Shown: positions 20,907 to 30,179 of the stretch, one piece after another | Layout of the letters: every line of letters begins with the position of its first letter | How positions within the stretch are numbered: the stretch's first letter is position 1 | Source of the DNA: Colocasia esculenta | Lineage: Eukaryota; Streptophyta; Magnoliopsida; Alismatales; Araceae | Reading direction: 5' to 3' | Assembly: GCA_014218235.1 (NCBI GenBank) | Contig: CM024760.1 | Location: 68,574,961-68,638,960, forward strand | DNA length: 64,000 nucleotides | Position numbers and translations under genes: made by a program | Notes under the pieces: model-generated | What the model saw: only the letters and a program-made list of their open reading frames with translations | The model's database searches: none | What the model was told of the DNA's origin: nothing

Positions 20907-23666
20907 GCTCAGTACTCAGAGATGTACTGGAATCCCTCTAAAGCTCTTTAAGGCATCCAGTAGTTAGTGAAGTTCAAATTGCAGAAGCTGTGGCATCAGG
21001 TCACATTGATGAGATTGTTATGGAAGAAGCTCCCAGTCAGGGGGAGCAAGTAGTTTCTCGTGAAGACTTAGTTGTAGAAGATGCTCTCATTGAGGGGGAG
21101 CAACATGTTGATGAGCAAGCAGCAAGTCAGGGGGAGCAAAATGCCAATGCCGCCATTGATGATCAGTTTACAGAAGGCATTGTGGAAAGTGCCTCAGAAG
21201 AAGAAAATAAAATTGTTGATCATGAAGAGCCCGTGGTTAGGGTAAGAGAAGGCAAAGGAAAAGATGTGGCTAAAGAAGTTCCTCTTCTCACCAGTAAGCC
21301 ACACAGGAGGTCTGGGAAAAAGAAATTGAAAGTCAATTTGAAACCTATTGTTGAGCGCCTGGATGAGCAAGGCAAAATTTTGTGTTCCGTGAGGTCAGAT
21401 ATGGACTCCATTTTTATCACTCAAAGCTTATTTGCCCATGAATTAGGGGCACTGTCCTCTGAACTTGCAAGCCTCAGAAAAGATTATGACAGTATGAGGA
21501 AGGTGCTTGTGGATTTGTCAGCGTTTGTGAGGGAGCACTTACCATCTCACGCCCCTCCTTCCTGTTGTGCAGGGCCATCAGGGCCAAGTGAAGAGAGTAA
21601 TAGGCCATCACGGCCTGTCTTTGCAGAGCAGCATTAAGAGGAAGAGCGGCCATCAGGGCCAAGTGAAGAGAGTAATAGGCCATCACGGCCTGTCTTTGCA
21701 GAGCAGCATCAAGAGGAAGAGCGGCCATCAGGGCCTGTCTTTGCAGAGCAGCAGCAAGAGGAAGAGCGGCCATCAGGGCCTTTGTCTGAAAATCTAGCAG
21801 GGCCACCAGGGCCAATTCATGTTGAGAATGAGCACATTGAAGAAGTGGTTGCTTCTAAGGAATCTGGGCCAGCAGGGCCGACAAAGGATGGATGCTTCAC
21901 CTCCAGTGGAATCTATGGCTGTAAGAGAAGAAGATCAAGCTGTAGCTCCAGAGCCCTCTGTTCTTCCTACCCTTCCAACTCCAGCCCCTCCTTCTCCACC
22001 CATCTCATCCACTGATCCTCCAGCTCCTCTCACCTTCAAACGACCCCGATCTAGAACCATTTCATCACCTACACCTTTCTCTTCTCGAACTCCTTCATCT
22101 CCTACTTCCTCCACCATCATTCCCCCACCCTTATCTTCTATTGAGGTTCCTCCTGCATCTTCTTCAGTTGGAGTCTCTTCTAGTGGTCCTTCTTCCTCTT
22201 CAGGACCATCTGATCTCCCTTCCATCACCCCTGCATCCCTCTTCCATCGACAAACACCTCCTTCCTTCATTACTATTATTCTTGACGGTGCCCAATTAGC
22301 TCACACAGAAATTCAAGGCATCAAGGATGACTTTGAAGTAGCAATACTTCGTTCAGTCCTAGCTGTTAGGACCCATTGTCATAGGACAGGCTCCTCCAGT
22401 CCTGCTCCTAAGAAGAGGAGACTCACTACCACCCATCCTCTCTCTTCTGAACTTTGTTATCTTCCATTTTGGTTTTCTCTTTCTATCACCAATAAGCAAC
22501 GATCTATCTATGAGGAATTTCTTCAAAAGGTAGTGTTTGCTCACCTCTTTGGCCTTCCCTTCCAAAATCTTTCGGCCCATCTCAATACCATTTTCCCTTA
22601 TGCCTTTCTTTCCAAGGCTCAACAGTCAAATTTTTTTTCCATGACTGAAGCCAAAACTGAAGAGCAGTAGGCTCGGAGCAACAGAGATCTGTACAATCAA
22701 TTTCATCAGACTTAAGCCGCCAGATATCTACCAAGAGAAGCTCCTCTCCCTCTCTCTGAATGGTTTCAGATTCATCATAAAAATCTTTTTGGACCTTTCA
22801 TTCATAAGGAAATCAAGTTCATCTGGCACTACAAAATGTACTGCGATTACTGCTATCTTAATAACATTCCAGAGGTGCAGCTCGGCCAGTTCAGGCAAGC
22901 CATCCGTGATCTTAGTTCCATGGTTGCTCACACCGAACCTCTCCGAGTTGATTTTTCCACCTTGGTAATTCGTGATGTGGTGTTCCTTCCTCCACTTCCT
23001 TCCCTGATCATGGACTCATCTGTGGGCACACTCATGTTTGAGAGAGCTGCTCAGGTTATCGCCAGGCTCTCTGTGCAAGAAGGTCGTAACCTTGCCTTTC
23101 ATAGATTTGTCTTCAAGCAGTATCTTCAGGGGTACCTAAAGGCAGATATCCTTGCCCCTATTCTATCTGAGTGTGAGAGGTTGTCGCTTGCTGATTGGGA
23201 AAAGCTCTACACTCTATCTGCTCAACAGCTTAAAGAGCTGAATGCTTCTCAGGCTCGTTCCAATCAACCTCTTCTGACTCCCACTGACTTTTTGGATGCC
23301 AATTCTCTTCACCTTGTCCGAGACTCCTTCATGAAATGGGAAGAGCGGTATAGGGTATTTCTGGAATTAAAAAAGGAACTTTGGCAGCATCAGATTTTCT
23401 ATCCCTTTAAAATTACTCAGTTTCTTCAGTTTGCCAGTTTTGGTTGCTTCACCACCTACAAGGTAGCTCTTGGCAATGACAGATATTGGGATTTCATATC
23501 AGATCAGAGGCAACTTCACATCAAGAGGATGGCTCCCACCATGGGACCCTCCTATTGCATTGTGCTTGGCGCATTTCAAGCCTATTTTGAAGAGTAGGAA
23601 CGCCAAGCGCTACCTGTCATTAGGCGCTTTATATCTCTCTTGTCTTCTGCCCACTTATCTCTTTGA
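20907..23666 (+). pseudogene. E1 third coding region, C-terminal half (broken)
   Basis: The frame recovered after the GCA-repeat shift reads through an acidic region with three SQGEQ-like repeats (about 20990-21150), then KPIVERLDEQGK, the counterpart of the E2 junction. Here N and C halves are in one frame, showing the ancestral protein was continuous. Gly-Pro-Ser repeats of 75, 75 and 45 bp follow (21573-21767), then a Pro/Ser-rich stretch and the conserved C-terminal block with a break near 22670. Stops lie at 20939, 21635, 22668 and 23595; the original end is probably 23666. Confidence 0.8.
21573..21767 (+). repeat. Tandem coding repeat, units of 75, 75 and 45 bp
   Basis: Units begin GGCCATCAGGGCC at 21573, 21648 and 21723, with the next start at 21768. 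All are multiples of three and encode GPSGPSEESNRPSRP-type peptides, so copy number can change without shifting the frame. The third unit lacks 30 bp. Confidence 0.9.
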
Positions 23667-23757
23667 ACCCTCCAATGCTCAATAAATCTCTTTTGTTTCT
23701 CTCTTTGTGCTCTTTCTCTCTTCTTTGTCTCACTCTTGTATCTTTTTGCTTCATGAC

Positions 23758-23774
23758 AAAAAGGGGGAGAAAAA
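23758..23774 (+). promoter_or_regulatory. E1 distal polypurine tract
   Basis: AAAAAGGGGGAGAAAAA follows TTCATGAC, about 115 bp before the LTR. It is the counterpart of the distal tract of E2. Confidence 0.78.
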
Positions 23775-23875
23775 TAACATTTCTGAAATACATCCCTTAT
23801 ATTTTTTCTTCTTTCGCAATTATGCTTAGACCTATTTCAGATCATCTTTGTTAATTGTTAGGTTTTGTCATCACC

Positions 23876-23889
23876 AAAAAAGGGGAGAT
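23876..23889 (+). promoter_or_regulatory. E1 proximal polypurine tract
   Basis: AAAAAAGGGGAGAT abuts the LTR start TGATGATCAG at 23890. It is the plus-strand primer. Confidence 0.9.
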
Positions 23890-24082
23890 TGATGATCAGT
23901 TTATCCCCATGTAATTTAAATTACATATCTATTTTGGTGATTAACAAAATTATATAAAGTTTAATCTAACGATTTTTCTACAAGTCTTGAGCACATGAAA
24001 TAAAACAAGGAAAATCATGTCAAATGGTAAGCATTATTCCTACTGTAGCATTTTTGTTTCAAAGCATGAAATCTATCTAAGT

Positions 24083-24830
24083 CCACATCGATTTTCTTTA
24101 TGCTACATCGATTTCAGTAGAGTTGTAATGATTTGCTTCCATAACGATTCGGTAAGTGATCGCAATGATTTACCCTCACAACGATTCGTTAAGTGATTGC
24201 AATGATTTACTTTCGCAACGATTTGCTGAGTATGCATAACAATTTGCTTCCATAACGATTCGGTAAGTGATCGCAACGATTTGCCCTCACAACGATTCGT
24301 TAAGTGATTGCAACGATTTGCTTTCGTAACGATTTGCTAATTATTCATAACGATTTACTTCCATAATGATTCGGTAAGTGATCGCAATGATTTTCCCTCA
24401 CAATGATTTGTGAAGTGATTGCAACGATTTACTTTCGTAACGATTTGCTAAGTATTCATAACGACTTGCTCTCGCAACGATTCGTTAAGTGATCATAACG
24501 ATTTGGTCTCACATCGATTTCTTAAGTGATCATAATGATTTGTTAAGTGATCACAACGATTTGCTCTCATAACGATTCGCTAAGTTACATAACGACTCTG
24601 TCACTGTAACGATTCATCAAGTTACATAACGACTTGGTCACTATAACGATTCAATACAGAAAATAACGATTCATTCACATTGTCTTTTACAATTTTATTA
24701 TAACGACATGTGCATAACGATTTGCTTATGAGTACACAACGATTTACATCAATATCAACTCAAATGCATAACGATTTCATAAGTCATGCATATAACGATT
24801 TCATGGACTAATAACGATTTGATTTTTGAG
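24083..24830 (+). repeat. AWCGAYTT core array in the E1 3' LTR
   Basis: Dozens of cores (AACGATTT, AACGATTC, AACGACTT, ATCGATTT and decayed AATGATTT) run in one orientation, with spacings alternating near 16 and 21 bp. Sequence between cores differs from E2. Some cores have C to T changes at the CpG, as expected from methylation. Confidence 0.9.
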
Positions 24831-25559
24831 TTAATTTTTGAATAACATTGAAAAGTCAAAGTCTTCACACATATCCCTCTGTCAGTCGTGCATTTATGAA
24901 GACTGAACGTATCACTGCGTGCATGCAGATAATATCTTCTATTCTCCTGCTTATTCTGTAAACATCTTTTTAGAAGAACAAAATGGAACTTCTACTTCTG
25001 TATAAAATCAATCTAACGATTGACTGACCACAAGAGATAGTCTAGCTGTCTATTGTTTAGCATTTAATGTGTGCAGGTCTCTGACAACATTTGTCATACA
25101 ACGTTGGACAAAATAGAAGCCAAAAGGATACACAGAAGATCTTCTCTCTTTGCGTGCATGGAAAGCCAAAAGACCGTTGAACTTCTTCAGTACCATACAG
25201 TCTAACGTAAACCAGAACTTAGAGACAGCGGACACTTCAACGTTCAAATTTCAAAAGAGTTATATATATAGAAGAATGAAGCTCCAAAAAGAACTGAGAG
25301 TGTGGCTAACGTGCAACAGTTAGAGAAACAAGTGAACAACGCATAAAACCTTCAGCAAGCTTCCCCAGAGCAAAGCAAAAATTCCCATCTATTCTAGCTC
25401 TTGCTCTCTGTGCTAAGTGTAGATCTGTGAGAGAGCCTTTTGTTCTAAGAAGAGTTCTTTATTGTAGATCTTTTCCTTCTCAGTTATTAGCTTCAGATCA
25501 AGCAGTGTTCTATAAGCTTGATCTAGGGGCTTCATCTCTAAACCTTTTCTTGTGTTGTT

Positions 25560-25715
25560 CCCTTCAGTGTGAAGGAAGACCTGGTGGTATCCAGGGTGTT
25601 ATTTCCCTTCGGGTAGAAGGAAGACCTAGTGGTATCCAGGGTGTTATTTCCCTTCGGGTAGAAGGAAGACCTGGTGGGTTCCAGGGTATTGTTCCCTTCG
25701 TGTGGAGGAAGACCA
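25560..25715 (+). repeat. Tandem 45-bp units in the E1 3' LTR
   Basis: Three to four units share GGAAGACC, then GGTGG, a TATCCAGGGTGTT-like core and TTCCCTTCG. An open frame of 136 codons (25427-25837) crosses them with a GRPGGIQGVISLRVE repeat. Confidence 0.78.
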
Positions 25716-26001
25716 GCTGGGGTGCTAGGTGTTGTAGTGTCCTTAAGGGGGAATGTACCCTTGTTAGTGAAATCTTGAGATATTGCTTAGGGACTGGACG
25801 TAGGACTCCTAAGGAGATGAGATCCGAACCAGGATAATTCTCTGTGTCGTGTGATTGCCTTTGTGTGTTTGATTTTTCCTTCACAAACACTAACAATCTG
25901 CGAAGTGTGTTTTGTGTGACTGTTTTGTGAACAGGTTGAAAGTTCTTAATATTTTTAAGAATCCCATTCACCCCCCCTCTGGGCTTGCTACCTGGGCAAC
26001 A

Positions 26002-26059
26002 CTTACCTGAAGAGAGATCCACTTCTCTTATAAGAGAATTAGGCATGTGTAAATTGTGA
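26002..26059 (+). pseudogene. pol: E3 pol, last 18 codons
   Basis: From the second base on, the frame reads LPEERSTSLIRELGMCKL and stop, the conserved C-terminus of copia pol. The rest was separated by E1 insertion. Confidence 0.93.
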
Positions 26060-26454
26060 AAGAATCATCTGTATAAAACTCAGATATTAATATTCAGAAT
26101 ATCAATTATTTTTCCTCCTTGAATTTAAGCAAAATTCCAAATGTTGCCTACTTGTTTAAATATCCTTGATGGTTCGAATTTTTAAAAGAATTTATTTCCC
26201 TCAAACTGATCATTTTGTCTTTTTCTGCCATCATACCGCCTCCATTTTGAAAAGTTACTTTACTCTTTTGATATATCCCGAAATCTATGTGGCAATGATT
26301 CACATCCCGCCTTCATCTCCTTCTACCTGCCTGAGGCGATACCCTATCGACTCCAGCATTGACTCCCTAAGATTTCATGCTTTCAACTGCTTTCCGCCAA
26401 AATTTCTTGGGGGTTTCTGTTCCAATCCTTCAGAAACCTTTCCCGTTCAACTTC
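26060..26454 (+). other. E3 spacer between pol and the third coding region
   Basis: This is 395 bp sharing the CLRRYPIDS block with E1. The downstream frame is open from 26377, giving an in-frame extension (RQNFLGVS) ahead of the conserved MAFFG start. Confidence 0.6.
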
Positions 26455-28296
26455 ATGGCCTTCTTTGGTGTTTCCAGAAGCGTCGGGGGCTACGGAACTG
26501 AGTTCCTGATAGCAGAGCGGCAGGAAAGATTTACCTCCGTGAAGACGAAGCTCTGTGGAAATAAAGCTGTGGATATTGCAGATTTGGAGAAATATGGGAT
26601 GCACAGCATCGTGGCAGCCATGGATAGGATGAAATGGACAGAAATCGCAACTTTCTCTGAGGTAAGCTATCCAGATTTGGTAAAGGCTTTCTTCGTTTGT
26701 TTGAGGATGGAGGAGGATGGATCCTTGACTTCGTCTGTCAAAGGAACCCCAATAAGAATCACTTATGATCTTTTGATGTCCGTATTTGGAGTTTTCACCA
26801 CCGGTCACAGTGGGTTACACAGTGTTGACACCCAGGCAAAGGGCCTAGGTATTATTGGTCCCGAGTTCAAGATGAAGGATGGGAAGTTGGATATTAACCA
26901 GTTGAATGCGTTCAACCGCTTACTGCATTTTATTGTTTGTCAAATCTTGGTTCCGAGGAGTGCTACCTTCTCAACCTGCACCAAAGGAGACTCGGATACG
27001 ATGTTCTGGGACATCCAGAACCGAGAGATAAACATGACCGAGGTTATCTTGGAGCGAATGAGGTTTGCCCATGCTCAGTTTTGGGACACGAAGAGAAAAT
27101 TAAATGTGTCCCTGCCTTATGCCCATCTGCTCACCAAGATCTTTAAACATTTTGGCATTAATCTATCTGGAGCAGTTGTAGAGAAAATGGGGCAGACAGT
27201 CTGCAGTAGAAATTTAAGGAAGAGCGGATTTTCAGTTGTAAATGGTGTATGGACAAAGACTTCTGTGGTGGAGGGTGAAGCCATTATTGGCGAAGCCCAA
27301 GAAGTCCAGGACGAAGCAGCAGCAGCACCGGCAGTAGAAGGAAAAGGTCTAGTAGTAGAAGTAGAAGTACCACCAGCAGCAGCAGCAGTCCTAGTAGCTC
27401 AAGAGGAGCCAACAATAGCAGATTCCAGCAGCAAGATAGAGGACATTCCCCAAGAATTGATTGAGCCCGTTGGGCAATGTTCAGAAGCTGTTCCTCCTTC
27501 TTCCCGAGTAGCCTCAGTACTCAGGGATGTACTGGACTCCATCCAAAGCACTCCAGGGGAGCCAGTAATTAGTGATGATCAAGTAGCAGAAGCTGTGGCA
27601 TCAGGCCACACTACAGAAATGGTGATGGAGGAAGCTCCCAGTCAGGGGGAGCAAGTAGTTACTCATGAAAATGTAACAGTGGAAGATGCTCCTATTGAGG
27701 GGGAGCAGTCAATTGATGAGGAGGCAGCTCTTCAGGGGGAGCACACTGAAAGTGTCCCTATGAATAATGAAGAGCATGTTGAATTTGAGGAACCCAGTGT
27801 CAAGAAGCTTATTTCATCGAGGGTGCAATCCACCTCTGCCCCTCCAGCTCACTCTCCTGCTAAACCAGTCAGCAGTTCTGGGCCTTCTGAGGCCAGGCAA
27901 CAAGAAGAAGAAGCAGGGCCATCAAGGCCATCCGTAGTTGAAGAAGGGCCATCAGGGCCATCCGTGGTTGTAGCAGGGCCATCCGGGCCATCTGAAGATG
28001 TGGCAGGGCCATCAGGGCCATCTGAGGTTGTGGCAGGGCCACCAGGGCCAATGATCTCCGAGGAAGTGATTTCAAGTGTAGAAGAGCCAGCTATTGCTCC
28101 TGAAGCCCCTGAGTCTTCATCTCTTGCAACACCAACCCCTCCTTCACCACCTTCTTCATCCACAACACCTCCAGCACCCATCACCTTCAAACAACCTATG
28201 CCTCGCACCATCTCTTCCCCAACTACTTTTCCATCTCAATCCACTTCATCTCCTACCATCTCTCAAATCATTCCTCTACCTTCACCTGTCTGTTAA
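26455..28296 (+). pseudogene. E3 third coding region, N-terminal part: Transposase_32-like domain and hinge
   Basis: From ATG 26455 the frame is open for 613 codons. It has the domain (VKGTPIRITYDLLMSVFG, FNRLLHFIVCQILVPRS, SLPYAHLLTKIFKHFG), an Ala/Glu/Val-rich part, SQGEQ and EGEQ repeats, then GPSGPS-type repeats (about 27915-28050) and a Pro/Ser-rich stretch. It passes without a break from the domain into the hinge, again showing one original protein, but lacks the KPIVERL segment of E1 and E2. It ends at a premature TAA (28294). Confidence 0.82.
27915..28052 (+). repeat. Gly-Pro-Ser coding minisatellite in E3
   Basis: Units containing GGGCCATCAGGGCCATC recur every 30-36 bp, four to five times, and encode GPSGPS plus a short variable link. 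All are in frame. The unit differs from that in E1, so the hinge changes quickly. Confidence 0.85.
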
Positions 28297-29966
28297 GATC
28301 CTCTAGCTTCCTCATCAGCTGGAGCATCATCTTCTTCTGGCCCCTCTTCAGCCAGATCATCCACCAATTTTTCTCCAAGTTCCTTCCTTCATCCTCTTGC
28401 TCCACCTTCCTCTATCACATTCATTCCTGAAAAATCCACAACTTGCTAGTGCTTTTCTAAACAACTGTGAGGATGAGTTGGAGCACACCACACTCATCTC
28501 AATCCTGGCAGTTGCCACCCATGTTCACAGGACTGATTCCTCTAGTCCTGTTCTCAAAAAGAGAAAGCTCTCCTCCACCCTAGCTCTCTCCTCCGCACCA
28601 AAATTTCCTCCACTTTGGTACTCCCTCTCTGTTGAAAATCGAAGAAGACCAATTTACTGTGAATATCTAAAAAAATGTATTATTGTCACCACTTTTGGCA
28701 TTCCCTTTCTCAACCTAACTAATCACCTCAACATTGTTCTCCCCTATTGCCATATTTCCAAAGTCGATCAATCCAAAATCTTCCAAATTGCTGAATGCAA
28801 GACTGAGGATCAGTGGGCTAAAGGGCACAAGGCTCTCTACAGCAAATATCTTCTTGCCAAGTCAGATAGAACTCCTCCCCGGGATCACCCACTCACCCTC
28901 TCTGAGTGGTTTGTGTTTCACCATCAAGTCAGATAGAGAGCCTTGTGCCCTTTAGCCCACTGATCCTCAGTCTTGCATTCAGCAAATATCTTCTTGCCAA
29001 GTCAGATAGAACTCCTCCCCGGGATCACCCACTCACCCTCTCTGAGTGGTTTGTGTTTCACCATCAAGCACTCTGGGCTCCTTTCATTCTCAAAGAAATA
29101 AGGATCGCAAGGTACTTCCAGCTATACAATGATTTTCGATATCTCAACATGCGACCTGAAGTTCAGTTTGGCCAATTCCATGGAGCTATTGCCACTCTTC
29201 GAACTGAAAATCCAGTCAATTGCTCCTTCACAGTTGACTTTGCCACCTTAAACATGCCTAAAATAGTCTTCCTTCCTAAATTACACTCTTTGGTTTTGGA
29301 TTCCTCTGCTGGCTCTCAAGTTTTTTAAAGATTTGCTCGAGTAATGGGAAGAATTTCAGCTCAGCAGGGTCGCTCCCCTCCTTTCAAAGGTTTATTTTCA
29401 TAGAATTTCATCTGGGCCACATCTCTTCTGAAGTTCTTGCTCCACTCATTTCTAAATGTGAAAGGCTCTCTCCCACAGATTGGGAAAAGCATTACAATCA
29501 ATCTGCTCTTCAGTTGGAATCGTTAAATTCTTCATTGGTCAGGTCAGGCAAGCCACCTCTCTCTGCTGAGGCCTTCCTGGATTTGAATTCCATCAATCCC
29601 GTTCAGGAACTGTTTGTGCAATGGGCTGAGTGGTACTCTGCTTTTATTTCCTTAAAAAATGATCTGAAGGACCATCATATTTTCTATCATGTAACCATTG
29701 CTCAATTCCTTCAGCGTGCCAATTTTGGACAGAGTAGCTATTTCAGATTCACTCTTGATAAGGACAAGTATGCACTTTTCTTGGAAGCTCAACGACAACT
29801 TTACATTGAGTGCATGGTTCCTGACATGGGTGCATCTTTTTCCATAGAATCTAGCATCTTTCATGAGCTTTTTGAAGACCAGGAGATTAAGGCCTGGGAA
29901 ATTATTTCCCGGCATGCCTCTTGTCTTTCTCCTCGTGTCTATTTGCATGTCACTCCTCAAATTTAA
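28297..29966 (+). pseudogene. E3 third coding region, C-terminal part (broken)
   Basis: The conserved block (PPLWYSL, LTLSEWF, PEVQFGQF, LPKLHSLVLDSSAGS, MGASF) is recognisable, but is broken by a frameshift near 28430, by a 140-bp scar (28929-29068) that shifts the frame, and by stops at 29326 and near 29401. The end, YLHVTPQI and TAA 29966, aligns with the end of the E2 protein. Function unknown. Confidence 0.82.
28793..29068 (+). repeat. Template-switch scar: inverted 47-bp and direct 88-bp duplication
   Basis: Order is A (28793-28839), B (28841-28928), five bases TCAGA, inverted A (28934-28980), then B again (28981-29068). The inverted copy of A and the second B are exact by eye. Net gain is 140 bp. 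B already contains the string AAGTCAGATAGA found at the first junction, a microhomology. Confidence 0.95.
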
Positions 29967-30042
29967 TGAAATCATTCTCTTATTTTCTCGTTGTCTTTTC
30001 TCTCCATCTTTGTCTCACCTTTGTATCTTTTTGCTTAATGAC

Positions 30043-30057
30043 AAAAAGGGGGAGAAA
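30043..30057 (+). promoter_or_regulatory. E3 distal polypurine tract
   Basis: AAAAAGGGGGAGAAA follows TTAATGAC about 120 bp before the LTR. Confidence 0.78.
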
Positions 30058-30164
30058 TCTAGTACTTCTGAAATACATCTATTATGTCTTTTCTTATATC
30101 ATTTCCGTAATATTATTTAGATTAATTTCATCATCTATGCCTACTGTTAAGTTTTGTCATCACC

Positions 30165-30179
30165 AAAAATGGGGGAGAT
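30165..30179 (+). promoter_or_regulatory. E3 proximal polypurine tract
   Basis: AAAAATGGGGGAGAT abuts the 3' LTR. One T interrupts the purine run. Confidence 0.88.

Larger units (their letters stand above)
1..26001 (+). mobile_element. E1: Sirevirus-type Ty1/copia element, plus strand, split by E2
   Basis: The element runs from a 5' LTR cut off by the window start (1-867) through primer site, gag, pol and a third coding region to a 3' LTR ending at 26001. Its pol stops at 3522 and resumes at 17165, because the minus-strand element E2 lies between. It is itself inserted in the last codons of E3 pol: the bases after its 3' LTR (26002 on) continue a copia pol C-terminus ending in GMCKL. The target duplication should be CTTAC (26002-26006), but its left copy lies outside the window. 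Many stops and frameshifts show it is dead. Long gag, D,D35E integrase and the coding region after pol place it in the Sirevirus lineage of Pseudoviridae. Confidence 0.93.
23890..26001 (+). repeat. E1 3' LTR
   Basis: The LTR is 2112 bp, starts TGATGATCAG and ends GGGCAACA. Near its start it has an 18-bp perfect palindrome, ATGTAATTTAAATTACAT (23909-23926), then an inverted-repeat arm, the AWCGAYTT array, a TATATATA stretch near 25261, 45-bp units and the U5 motif. Confidence 0.95.
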
